Below, piece by piece: positions 1 through 8,593 of a stretch of 25,938 nt of DNA (positions are counted from its first letter, which is position 1; every line of letters begins with the position of its first letter). This stretch comes from CAZGGW01 sp964525365. Its GTDB lineage: Bacteria; Bacillota_I; Bacilli_A; RF39; UBA660. The notes under the pieces were generated by a model. It did no database searches and was not told the DNA's origin. It was given only the letters and a program-made list of their open reading frames with translations. The stretch is taken from positions 1-25,938 of the forward strand of contig CAZGGW010000012.1 of NCBI GenBank assembly GCA_964525365.1, given 5' to 3'. Made by a program: the position numbers and the translations under genes.

Positions 1-1698
1 GGTAACGGTGATGCAAGATTTCAGTGAAACTACCGCACGCACACGATAGGCGTTGGTAACACTATAGCCGTCCAAGCACCCGCCAGAAGACACACGCCAC
101 GCATTCGCACTACTAATAAAATAACCATAAGGCGAAGAAGACCACCAATGGGCTCCTGTGGCATTATCCATTATGTAGGCTGTGGTAGTGAGATAACTGC
201 TACCTTGTCTTAACCCTGCATATGATATTTCATCTGCACTTAACATTCCTACTGGATATGTTAGATATCCATTATCTCCTGTTGTTGTATTTTCTGTTAC
301 TGTATATCTACTTGCATTTGTACTTGAACATGCATATGTTGGTCTGAGATTAATTACCAATCTATTATATGCTGGGTAGTATACATCTCCTGAAGTCCAT
401 GTGTTACCAGAACTATTCAACTCTGCACTTCTATCATTACAATATACTGCTGTATTACTAAAATAGTTTCCATAATTTGTTCCCAGATAATTTGATCCAC
501 TTCCTGAATACCATGTATCTACTACTCCTTTTATTGTTGAGTTTGTTTGAGTACCGATATAACTACTTGTATTATATGTATATCCTACATAATATTTTAA
601 ATCATATGATGTATTATATGCAGTTGTAGTCGTTCCTATAAACCCATCTGTTGTACTATTACCTAAGCCTGCGTATACTAGCTTGACTCCTCCTTCTGCG
701 GTTGTTCTTACTATTCTCCACTTATATCCTCCTAGTGTTACCCAGTTATTTTCTATATCTCCTCTATAATAATATATTCTTGAACCATCTTCTCCATATG
801 TTGCTGCATCTGCTGTATAATATAGTCCTTTTCCGTTTGTATCTGATGATACTGCTGCAAAGTCTATTCCTGATGACCCCGTTACATATGGACTTGTTAC
901 ATTATCTGCGTAAACAGTATCGTTTAATATCATTGTAGCTAACAAACTAGATGTTGTAGCATAATTTAATGTACAATAATAAGGAACACTTGTTACATTA
1001 GATATTGAAAGTATACTATCTACTGAATCCCATGTAAGTGTTGCATTATTAGTGCATGAATAAGATGTAAGTAAATAGTAGCCCAACGTAGGTAAGGTAC
1101 TTATACTTTCTCCATCTAAAGTCATTGAAAGTACACCCATATCATTTGTTGATGTGCTGCCTTCTAAAGATATTGCTTGTACATCAATTTTTCCTGCGAT
1201 TTCTTTTTCTTGATTATAATTTTGTAATACTCCTGTATCTATAAAAGTTATTGTAAATGTATACGTATGTGTATCATTACCTGCGATATAAACACAATCC
1301 GCTATTGGAACACTTTCTATAGGTACTTGTGTTTCACTTATATTTGTTCCTCCATCAGTACTTTCTATTTTATAAATAACTTCATTAGAAGGATCATAAT
1401 CATTCTTTGTTATTATCCAATCTATTTTATAATATTGTGGTGTATTAACTGTATTTTCCACAGTAAAAGTTTTAGTAATTTTATCTCCTGGCTCTACGTC
1501 TATTAAATTTATTTCAGTTCCATCTGTATATATTAATTTTAGGTTAGCACTTGTAAGTACCATTGCATTTCCAGTACCTATTACTCCAGTTAAAAATAAA
1601 GCATAAGAAAGCCCTAATATCAAAAACAAAAACATCGATATTAATATAATGATTCTAGTCTTCTTATATTCTATGTTTAAATTATTATGTTTTTCCAT
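1..1698 (-). CDS. Large exported surface protein, 3' end cut by the window edge
   Basis: The frame is open for 566 codons from an ATG at 1698 to base 1, with no stop, so the C-terminus is missing. Residues 15-37 form one hydrophobic membrane or signal segment. The following stretch, about 45-180, reads like the TasA/camelysin style of secreted beta-sandwich (GTGNAMVLTSANLKL, then VEPGDKITKTFTVEN); this is a resemblance only. About 180-245 is a second small domain with paired cysteines. From about 250 to the edge is a domain shared with the gene at 25010: ILNDTVYADN, NGKGLYYT, YYYRGDIENNW, WRIVRTT, then AHWWSSSP and YRVRAVVSLKS near 510-560. That ending resembles DUF6273/C-type-lectin-like domains (WWxxSP ... 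GVRPVVSL). Ribosome site AGAGAGG and a good promoter lie upstream. The last 60 codons have about 49% GC against about 34% elsewhere in the gene. Function unknown; probably cell-surface adhesion or binding. Confidence 0.85.
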   Translation of the reverse strand, partial: MEKHNNLNIEYKKTRIIILISMFLFLILGLSYALFLTGVIGTGNAMVLTSANLKLIYTDGTEINLIDVEPGDKITKTFTVENTVNTPQYYKIDWIITKNDYDPSNEVIYKIESTDGGTNISETQVPIESVPIADCVYIAGNDTHTYTFTITFIDTGVLQNYNQEKEIAGKIDVQAISLEGSTSTNDMGVLSMTLDGESISTLPTLGYYLLTSYSCTNNATLTWDSVDSILSISNVTSVPYYCTLNYATTSSLLATMILNDTVYADNVTSPYVTGSSGIDFAAVSSDTNGKGLYYTADAATYGEDGSRIYYYRGDIENNWVTLGGYKWRIVRTTAEGGVKLVYAGLGNSTTDGFIGTTTTAYNTSYDLKYYVGYTYNTSSYIGTQTNSTIKGVVDTWYSGSGSNYLGTNYGNYFSNTAVYCNDRSAELNSSGNTWTSGDVYYPAYNRLVINLRPTYACSSTNASRYTVTENTTTGDNGYLTYPVGMLSADEISYAGLRQGSSYLTTTAYIMDNATGAHWWSSSPYGYFISSANAWRVSSGGCLDGYSVTNAYRVRAVVSLKSCITVT

Positions 1699-1724
1699 AA
1701 TAAATCCTCTCTTACTATAAGAAT

Positions 1725-1753
1725 AGTATACTATATGATTTTTTATAATTCAA
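1725..1753 (-). promoter_or_regulatory. Promoter of the surface protein gene
   Basis: On the minus strand, TTGAAT (1748-1753) and TATACT (1725-1730) are separated by exactly 17 bases. The start codon is at 1698, with AGAGAGG a few bases ahead of it. Confidence 0.6.
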
Positions 1754-1757
1754 TTAA

Positions 1758-1795
1758 AAATAAGTAGAATTTTTGTTACTTAATTCTACTTATTT
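1758..1795 (-). terminator. Intrinsic terminator after the BrkB-like gene
   Basis: A perfect 14-bp inverted repeat (arms 1758-1771 and 1782-1795, AAATAAGTAGAATT) with a 10-base loop is followed on the minus strand by a run of T. The stem includes the stop codon of the BrkB-like gene, and it separates that operon from the surface-protein promoter. Confidence 0.8.
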
Positions 1796-2661
1796 GTACT
1801 TTCTTTTATTTTATTACTAATTTCTTCTAATTTAATTGTATTTTCTATATTGTTTTTTTCTTCTATATTTCTATAATTTAATACTAATCCTATAACGAAG
1901 ATATAAGCTAATAAATAAAAATATATAAGCAATATAATAATTCCCGCGAAAGAATTATATATTTTTTCATAATGTACTATGTTATTTATATAAAATGAAA
2001 ATGCTGCGGTAGAAAGAACCCAAAATATAGTAGTAAAAATAGCTCCTTTATTAACATATGCACTTGGTATTCTCTCATCTGGTGCCATTGTATATATTAA
2101 TTTTATAAATATAAATATTATTAGAATTGATAAAGGATATTTAAGAACGGGATACAAAATATTAAATATACTTAATATTTCGTTATCAAGTTTTACTAAT
2201 TTAAAAAACTTCAATAATGTATTCCCGAATAGTGGTACTACTAAAATAAATGTAAATAATATGACTAACATTATTAAAATCACTATTGATTTAACTTGCC
2301 TTTTTACAATGCCTGAATCTTTTATACCAAATACTGTGTTTGAAGCTACTACAATTGATTTTGCTCCATTACTGGCAAGTAAAAATGCAACTATAAGTAT
2401 GAATATTGTTTTTAAATTAAATGTAAAGTCATTTAACATGGGCTTTAAGAAACTTGCTACATTTGAAGAAAATGTGGTTTCTATAAAGGTTTTAATTGCT
2501 GTTAAAGATATATTAAAATTAACAGAAATACACATAACTATAGTGACAATTGGTATTAAAGAAAGTAAAAAGTAATAAGCTAAATTCCCTGGCAAAATAC
2601 TCATTTCTTTAGTATTTAAAATACCCATAATTTCTCTTAAAAACTTTTTAAATTTACTCAT
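1786..2661 (-). CDS. YihY/virulence factor BrkB family membrane protein
   Basis: The protein has 291 residues, a normal length for the YihY/BrkB family (Pfam Virul_fac_BrkB). The N-terminal signature LPGNLAYYFLLSLIPI matches the family's first membrane segment, in which a small-residue-AYY-LLS-L-P pattern is typical. About six hydrophobic segments follow, and the last 35 residues are charged and cytoplasmic (IEEKNNIENTIKLEE). Family members are integral cytoplasmic-membrane proteins of uncertain function; the old assignment to RNase BN was withdrawn. It is the last gene of a three-gene operon. Its ATG overlaps the end of the GGDEF gene by 8 bases, so translation is probably coupled, and a strong terminator follows at once. 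Family membership is secure; the job in this cell is not. Confidence 0.9.
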   Translation of the reverse strand: MSKFKKFLREIMGILNTKEMSILPGNLAYYFLLSLIPIVTIVMCISVNFNISLTAIKTFIETTFSSNVASFLKPMLNDFTFNLKTIFILIVAFLLASNGAKSIVVASNTVFGIKDSGIVKRQVKSIVILIMLVILFTFILVVPLFGNTLLKFFKLVKLDNEILSIFNILYPVLKYPLSILIIFIFIKLIYTMAPDERIPSAYVNKGAIFTTIFWVLSTAAFSFYINNIVHYEKIYNSFAGIIILLIYFYLLAYIFVIGLVLNYRNIEEKNNIENTIKLEEISNKIKESTNK

Positions 2662-4684
2662 TTTTTCCAGCCTTATTATCTCTCATCATAATCAAAGCTT
2701 CATTTATTGCATCATCTATTGTTTTCAATTCATCATTTATCATTGAATAGCCTACTGCCGCACCATGTTCTTTATATGGTAAATTATTTTTAAATTCTTT
2801 GTTAATTCTATGAATATAACTAATAATATATTTTTCTTCATATCCCACTAAATATATTAAAAATTCATTTCCATCAGTTCTTATAATCTCAGAATTATCT
2901 CTTTGTGTCTTTATTAATACACTCGCAGTTGCTTTTATTTGTTTATCTCCTGCTTCGTGACCTTCTAAATCATTTAATTCTTTTATCTTATTTAAATCTA
3001 TTATTACAATTGATTGTGGATATATTTTGTTTTCTTCCCAATAAGTTAAATTGTCATTTAAATAGTTTCTATTTTTTAAATTAGTCATCACATCTAAATA
3101 CATTAACTTATCTTCTTTTTTTATCTTTTTACTTAATTTCACTTTATTAGCTGTCTTATAAATAATATATCCCAGTAATATTACACCAATAATTATATAA
3201 ATTATATTTTTTAATATGAATGTTAAAATTATATTACTTTTAACCATATTAATAGTATTATGTAAACTTTTATATTGCATTTCAATTGGACTTGTTATTT
3301 TTATATAGAAATTAAATAATTTGTTAAAATCACTATGACTACTTAATAACAAGAAATCACTTGAATCAGAATAAACTCCTGTATATCTTATTACATAATT
3401 TTTAAATTCCTTATTTTTGTAATACTCATATACATTTTTATCTACTATTATTAAATCACTTCTATCACTTTTTTTAACTAAAGTTGAAACATTTTTATAC
3501 TCATTACTTTTATTAGTAGCATTGATTATCTTAGTTATATTAAAATTACTTAATGTAGATACTGTATTACCAATTATATTATTAAAACTTTCTATACTAA
3601 TTTCATTTGTATAATAAGCGAGTACAACATATTTTCCACTACCTGTAACAGCTGAACTACTATATGTATTATTACTTATTTTATAATAGTTATGCATTAT
3701 ATCTATCTTTTTATTTATTAACGCCGCATTTAATTTGTCTATTGATTTATATTCAACATATTTATATGTAGTTCCTGTCATATTAGAAAATCCTTCTAAA
3801 TATGCATTTGTTAAACCTGTAAATGTACCATTAATTGTTCCTTCATATGGTAAATTTTGCATATATCCAACTACAAAGTCATCATTTACTATTGAATCTT
3901 TAGAAAGTCCTGTATAATGTTCGATATCATAGTATAACTCCACTAAATGATTATTTCTTTTTTCTTCAAATTTATTAATCCATCTATTATAAAACTTTCT
4001 TACTATTTCATATAAATTCTGATTTTCTTGGTTAAATCTAAAAGAATAATATGACTTTACACCATCTAAATGTAATTCTACATTATAATTATTAACTAAT
4101 ATTTCATCTAGACTTAAATATAATGGTACTACTACATATGATATTTCATTATCATTTAATGCTTTATATAAAGAATCATAATTATCATATGAAGTAAGAG
4201 TTGCACTAGTAATACTAGACAAATATGATGATACATTTCCTATATCATCTTTTGTTACTCCTAAATTTTTTCCTGAAAGATCATTGTAATAGTTTATATT
4301 ACTTTCTTTTAAAGATAATATTACATAATGGTCTGTAAAAAACACTATTTCATTATTCTTTTTAGTATTAGAGTTCACTAAATCATAGTTTTTACTTGTT
4401 TCATAATTGATATTAAATTTAAGTCCTGTATCGGCTTCTAAAGCTTTTAAAAAATCAAGAAAAACGCCTTCTCCTTTATACGAAAACGCTGGCATATCGT
4501 CTTGCACATATATATCAATCATTTGACTTGTATTTGATGAAATCCATTTTTTTTCATTAAATGTATATTCGTTACTATTTTTATTTACTAAAAATATAAT
4601 TAATGATACTATTCCTAATATTAATAATGCCACTACTGACCATGTTATTATTTTTACTTTTTTATTATTTTTCATTTTTACCAC
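2654..4684 (-). CDS. Membrane sensor with two substrate-binding-like domains and a degenerate GGDEF domain
   Basis: The 676-residue protein has a membrane segment at about 12-33, a long extracytoplasmic region, a second membrane segment at about 485-510 and a C-terminal GGDEF-fold domain from about 528. The external part looks like two solute-binding (SBP_bac_3-like) modules in tandem: one starting IDIYVQDDMPAFSYKGEG, the second VVGYMQNLPYEGTINGTF. In the GGDEF domain the region IDLNKIKELNDLEGHEAGD is well conserved, but the signature is DGNEF at 604-608 instead of GG(D/E)EF. The residue that normally helps hold the metal is Asn. Diguanylate cyclase activity is therefore doubtful, and it may act as a nucleotide-binding or scaffold sensor. 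The listed start is a GTG that overlaps the preceding gene by 7 bases; ATG at 4675 is an equally reasonable start. Confidence 0.85.
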   Translation of the reverse strand: MVKMKNNKKVKIITWSVVALLILGIVSLIIFLVNKNSNEYTFNEKKWISSNTSQMIDIYVQDDMPAFSYKGEGVFLDFLKALEADTGLKFNINYETSKNYDLVNSNTKKNNEIVFFTDHYVILSLKESNINYYNDLSGKNLGVTKDDIGNVSSYLSSITSATLTSYDNYDSLYKALNDNEISYVVVPLYLSLDEILVNNYNVELHLDGVKSYYSFRFNQENQNLYEIVRKFYNRWINKFEEKRNNHLVELYYDIEHYTGLSKDSIVNDDFVVGYMQNLPYEGTINGTFTGLTNAYLEGFSNMTGTTYKYVEYKSIDKLNAALINKKIDIMHNYYKISNNTYSSSAVTGSGKYVVLAYYTNEISIESFNNIIGNTVSTLSNFNITKIINATNKSNEYKNVSTLVKKSDRSDLIIVDKNVYEYYKNKEFKNYVIRYTGVYSDSSDFLLLSSHSDFNKLFNFYIKITSPIEMQYKSLHNTINMVKSNIILTFILKNIIYIIIGVILLGYIIYKTANKVKLSKKIKKEDKLMYLDVMTNLKNRNYLNDNLTYWEENKIYPQSIVIIDLNKIKELNDLEGHEAGDKQIKATASVLIKTQRDNSEIIRTDGNEFLIYLVGYEEKYIISYIHRINKEFKNNLPYKEHGAAVGYSMINDELKTIDDAINEALIMMRDNKAGKNE

Positions 4685-5130
4685 ACTACCTTAGTATTGT
4701 TTTTATTTTTATAACCCATTATTGGAAATAAATCAGTTTCAACTTCACTTGCGGTTAAAATAAATTGTATATCATATGAAGATTTTTCTTCATCACTAAA
4801 TATATCCAATGATTTAATAGCTACTGATTTTGCATCTTTAATTGATAACGCTTCTTTAAAATCAATATTTATATATATGATTTTACCTTCTACATTTATA
4901 GTTGTTTTATTAACACTCGTAGTATCTTTATATAATTCACTTATTTCATCTTTATAAGATGAATGTATTTCTATAAGTCCATCTAATCTATCTCCATATT
5001 TAGTGCTTCCTGCTCCGGTATAAAAATACTTTAATAATACATAGAAAATTAATACAAAACACACTATTAAAACGATTGCTAAAACAAGTAGTACTTTATT
5101 TTTCTTTACTGATTTTAAAAATTTACCCAT
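4678..5130 (-). CDS. Small membrane-anchored extracytoplasmic protein, unknown function
   Basis: The 150-residue protein has a positively charged N-terminus (KSVKKNK), one strong membrane segment at about 12-34, and then a soluble domain predicted to lie outside the cell. That domain contains YGDRLDGLIEIHSSYKDEI and a mixed beta/alpha pattern ending in KVVW. I do not recognise a named family, although small proteins with a YGxRLDGI motif after a membrane anchor seem familiar from related Firmicutes. It is the first gene of the operon with the GGDEF sensor and the BrkB-like protein, and it overlaps the sensor gene by 7 bases. It could be a partner or ligand-handling subunit of that sensor, but this is inferred from position only. 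Confidence 0.75.
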   Translation of the reverse strand: MGKFLKSVKKNKVLLVLAIVLIVCFVLIFYVLLKYFYTGAGSTKYGDRLDGLIEIHSSYKDEISELYKDTTSVNKTTINVEGKIIYINIDFKEALSIKDAKSVAIKSLDIFSDEEKSSYDIQFILTASEVETDLFPIMGYKNKNNTKVVW

Positions 5131-5153
5131 AATATCCTTCCTTTTGTAATATT

Positions 5154-5182
5154 ATTATACTATGTATACTTTAAAATGTAAA
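5154..5182 (-). promoter_or_regulatory. Promoter of the GGDEF/BrkB operon
   Basis: TTTACA (5177-5182) and TATAAT (5154-5159) on the minus strand are separated by 17 bases. AAGGAAGGATATT follows just ahead of the ATG at 5130. Confidence 0.7.
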
Positions 5183-5202
5183 TTAATGAATGAAAAAATA
5201 AA

Positions 5203-5226
5203 ATAACAGTCTCCATTATTTGTTAT
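5203..5226 (-). terminator. Possible weak terminator after the broken ATPase gene
   Basis: On the minus strand ATAACA (5221-5226) and TGTTAT (5203-5208) can form a 6-bp stem with a 12-base loop, followed by TTTATTTTTT. It lies downstream of the repaired stop codon of the ATPase gene at 5270. The stem is short, so confidence is low. Confidence 0.4.
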
Positions 5227-5269
5227 CAGCAATCAAATTAAAAAATTATATATTTTTATTATAATACGA

Positions 5270-6558
5270 TTAATCTTTTAAACTTCCTATTGATACCACA
5301 TAAACGCCATCTTCTCTTTTATAAGAATAATTTGTTCCGCTTATAATCATTAAAAATATTGGTTCTCCACATTTTTCAACATCAATTTTTTCTTTTAATT
5401 TAAGCAAATTTTTCTGCTGCTTTATCTATTTCACCCATTCCAAGTTTAATTTCAGCAGCCCCCCCATTTTCCACTTTGAGTTCTTATAATTACATCTATT
5501 TCAAAATTAGTTTCATCTTTATAAAAAGATAAATCACAATTGTTATTTCCTAAATATATTTTTAAATCCCTAACGCATAAATTTTCAAATAAGAAACCAA
5601 AGAAATTTAAATCTTTTATTAAATCATTAGGACTGAGTTCTAACGCCGCTGCCGCTATGGAAGGATCAACAAATTCTTTTTTAGGCTTAGTTCTCATAGC
5701 CGTCTTACTTCTTAACTTTAAATTGGTAGCGTTAATATTTTCTATTACATATAATTTCTCAAGTGTTTCAATATAACTATTTAATGTTGGTCTTGACACT
5801 TCATCATCAAAATTGTTTTTAACATCATCCACAATCGTTTGATTAGATACTTGTGTTGAAACATTTCTGGCAAGACTTCTTAAAACCGCCGACATTTTCG
5901 AAGTATTTATTTCATTGCCTTCATAACTTTTTACTTCTTTTCTCAATAAAGATTTTAAATACTCTTTGGCTTCAGTGTAATTGCTTTTTTTATTTGTGTT
6001 AATCGCTGCTGGCCATCCTCCGCGGACTATTGCTTCAGCTATTCCTTCTAAAGTTAATTCGTTAGATGCTGAAATATCTTTGCCTTCAATAATATGCTTT
6101 AATGATACCTTACCATTTGATTCATTAGATTCAAATAAAGACATCGGTCTCATTAATATCCTTGCTATTCTTCCTGTTCCAGTATGCATTGTTATTCCAT
6201 CGCTAGGCTTAGCGGAACCTGTCAAGATATATTGTCCTTTTAATCTAGTATGATCAACATCAGTTCTAATAGAATCCCATACAACCGGATAAGTTTGCCA
6301 TTCATCAAACATTCTTGGCTTTTCTCCATCTAAAAATAAAGATGGTTTTGTATTTTTAATAGCTTCAAAATCATTTTGCCTGTCAGGGTTTTGAAATTCT
6401 AATATGCTTTTTGCATGTTGATTTCTCGTCGTGGATTTCCCGCACCATTTACAGCCTTCTATTAAAACAGCTCCCATAACATTTAATAAATTATCAATTT
6501 CCTTATCTATTATTCTTGGAATATAATTGTTTATAATGTCTCTCCTTTTATGTATCAA
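5270..6558 (-). pseudogene. AAA+ ATPase of the COG1373/DUF4143 type, broken by two frameshifts near its 3' end
   Basis: The intact part (6558 down to about 5466) has a P-loop GCKWCGKST at residues 35-43, an acidic motif RMFDEWQ, the sensor-like YILTGSAKPS and a C-terminal DUF4143-type region (FGFLFENLCVRDL ... NFEIDVIIRT). Translation then stops at WGGC after a run of seven G (plus strand 5459-5465). Removing one G restores WGAAEIKLGMGEIDKAAE. A second one-base change is needed in the A5 run (plus-strand T run 5409-5413) to read on as LLKLKEKIDVEK and then PIFLMIISGTNYSYKREDG, to the stop at 5270. Both restored pieces look like this family's normal C-terminus. Either the gene is a recent pseudogene, or both indels are homopolymer sequencing errors. 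The TTG at 6558 lacks a ribosome site and lies on a possible -10 element. AAAGGAGAG further in suggests the true start may be near 6537, where no standard start codon is seen. Confidence 0.8.
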
Positions 6559-6569
6559 GTATATATCAT

Positions 6570-6610
6570 TTTACAAAAAAAGTAATTTTGAGTTTACAAA
6601 AAAAGTAATT
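6570..6610. repeat. Two identical 18-bp repeats upstream of the ATPase gene
   Basis: TTTACAAAAAAAGTAATT occurs at 6570-6587 and again, exactly, at 6593-6610, so the copies are 23 bases apart from start to start. Each copy is itself an inverted repeat, TTAC/GTAA around seven A. The copy nearer the gene overlaps the expected -35 position for a TATACT at 6558-6563 on the minus strand. This is the layout of a tandem operator. Confidence 0.7.
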
Positions 6611-6625
6611 CTCATTATATTGATT

Positions 6626-8593
6626 TTATTCATTCATTTTAGAATATAATTGATTATTATCCCATATTTCAATGTTATATTCTTTCGCCTTTTCATATTT
6701 ACTTCCAGGATTACTTCCAACTATCACTACATCTGTAGATTTTGAAACGCTTGTCGTTACTAAACCTCCAAATAATTCGATTTTTTCTTTTATTTCTTCT
6801 CTTGTCATTGTATCAAAAGAACCTGTTATTACAAAGGTTTTATTGTTGAACGTAGATTTTATGTTTTTAGATTTTCCATTGTATTTTGTATTAAGTCCTA
6901 ATTTAATCAATTCATCTATCTCTTTATTTTTATTTTCATCTTTAAAGTAAGAAGTTATGTTTTTAGCAAGAACCGGACCAATATCTCGAATACTTACTAA
7001 TTCTTCTTCAGTAGTGTTTCTAATATTATCCAAATTTAAATAGCGTTCACTTAATATTTTAGCGGTTTTTTTACCTACTTCTTCTATTCCAATAGCGAAC
7101 AACAATCTTTCTAAACTATTACTTTTAGAATTTTCTACACTCTTTAGTATGTTGGAAATACTTTTATTTCCAAATCCTTCTAATTCAATTAAATCTTCTT
7201 TTTTATTACTTAGCAAATATATATCTTTAAAACTTTTTACGATATCAAAGTTATAGAAATCCTCCATGATTCTTTCTCCAAGACCTTCTATATTCATCGC
7301 ATCTCTAGACACAAAATGAATTAATGCTTCAATATTTCTAGCTCCACAATTTTCATTCGGACAAAACATATCTACCATTGAATCTTTTTTTATTAACTTT
7401 GTGTTACATATTGGGCAATTAGTTATCATATTAAATGAATTATAGTGGTGTCTTCTAGTCAAATCTACTTTTACTACTTCTGGTATTACATCTCCAGCTT
7501 TTCTTATATATATATAATCTCCTACTATAATATTTTTCTGTTTAATATATTCTTCATTATGAAGCGTTGCTTTACTAATAGTAGATCCTTGAACTTTAAC
7601 TGGTTCAAATATTGCATTCGGTGTAACTACTCCAGTTCTTCCAACTGTCCATTTTATATCTATCAATTTTGTAACAATTTCTTGAGGAGGAAATTTATAT
7701 GCAGTGGCCCATTTAGGTACTTTTATTGTATATCCCAATTGATTTTGTGAAGAAATATCATTTACTTTAATTACTATACCATCTATTTCATAAGCTAAAG
7801 TATTTCTCTTTTCTGTCCAATATTTTATATATTCAATTACTTCTTTAATATTCATACATAATTTTATATTTGGATTCACTGTAAATCCAAGATTTTTCAA
7901 GAAGTTCAAGCATTCATAATGACTGGTTAATGAAGTTTCTGGTATATGATAAATAAATGAACTTAAATTTCTTTTGGCACAAACAGAAGAGTCTAATTGT
8001 CTAACAGACCCAGCCGCAGCATTTCTTGGATTTTGAAATAGTTCTAAGTTAAGTTCTTTTCTTTCAATATTTAAATTATCAAAGCTTTTTTTACTCATAT
8101 AGATTTCGCCTCTAACAGTAATATCAACTTTCTCATTAAGTTTGAGCGGAATATTTTTTATTGTTTTAACATTATTGGAGATATCCTCTCCTATTACGCC
8201 ATCTCCTCTAGTCGCAGCTCTAAAAAACAATCCGTTTTTGTATTCAATAGAAACAGCTAGCCCATCTATTTTGAGTTCACAAACATATTCGGGATTACTA
8301 ACTAATTTTTTAACTTTTTCATCAAAAGATAATACATCTTCTTCATTAAAAACATTTCCCAAACTAAACATTGATATAGAGTGTGTTACTTTATCAAATT
8401 CATCGAGTATAACGCCTCCAACTCTTTGCGTTGGTGAATATTCTTTTTTATATTCAGGGTATTTTTCTTCTAATTTTATAAGTTCTTGCATTAGTCTATC
8501 GTATTCTGCATCACTTACTGAAGGTTTATCTAAGGTATAATATTCGTAATTATATTTATTTAATAAAACTACTAATTCATCTATTCTTTTCAT
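6626..8593 (-). CDS. ligA: NAD+-dependent DNA ligase LigA
   Basis: LigA seals nicks in DNA during replication and repair, using NAD+. The 655-residue length is typical. The order of domains is complete: the N-terminal Ia region with the NAD-contacting tyrosines (YNYEYYTLDKPSVSDAEYD), the adenylation domain with the catalytic lysine K108 in CELKIDGLAVS, the OB fold (KWTVGRTGVVTPNAIFEPV), a four-cysteine zinc finger (CPICNTKL ... CPNENCGARN), helix-hairpin-helix repeats (IEGLGERIMEDF, LFAIGIEEVGKKTA, IRDIGPVLAKNI), and a BRCT domain at the end (FVITGSFDTMTREEI ... GSNPGSKYEKA). The start follows AGGAG with normal spacing. It is divergent from rnj, and both share an identical start-site sequence. 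No terminator is obvious before the ATPase gene. Confidence 0.97.
   Translation of the reverse strand: MKRIDELVVLLNKYNYEYYTLDKPSVSDAEYDRLMQELIKLEEKYPEYKKEYSPTQRVGGVILDEFDKVTHSISMFSLGNVFNEEDVLSFDEKVKKLVSNPEYVCELKIDGLAVSIEYKNGLFFRAATRGDGVIGEDISNNVKTIKNIPLKLNEKVDITVRGEIYMSKKSFDNLNIERKELNLELFQNPRNAAAGSVRQLDSSVCAKRNLSSFIYHIPETSLTSHYECLNFLKNLGFTVNPNIKLCMNIKEVIEYIKYWTEKRNTLAYEIDGIVIKVNDISSQNQLGYTIKVPKWATAYKFPPQEIVTKLIDIKWTVGRTGVVTPNAIFEPVKVQGSTISKATLHNEEYIKQKNIIVGDYIYIRKAGDVIPEVVKVDLTRRHHYNSFNMITNCPICNTKLIKKDSMVDMFCPNENCGARNIEALIHFVSRDAMNIEGLGERIMEDFYNFDIVKSFKDIYLLSNKKEDLIELEGFGNKSISNILKSVENSKSNSLERLLFAIGIEEVGKKTAKILSERYLNLDNIRNTTEEELVSIRDIGPVLAKNITSYFKDENKNKEIDELIKLGLNTKYNGKSKNIKSTFNNKTFVITGSFDTMTREEIKEKIELFGGLVTTSVSKSTDVVIVGSNPGSKYEKAKEYNIEIWDNNQLYSKMNE

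Noticed and set aside
702..938. Plus-strand open frames opposite the first surface protein (702-938 and 1267-1506)
   Set aside because: They are antisense shadows of a continuous 566-codon minus-strand frame and have no ribosome site or protein-like composition.
8142..8540. Plus-strand open frames opposite ligA, including 132- and 101-residue ones
   Set aside because: They lie wholly inside a complete and well-recognised ligA on the other strand.
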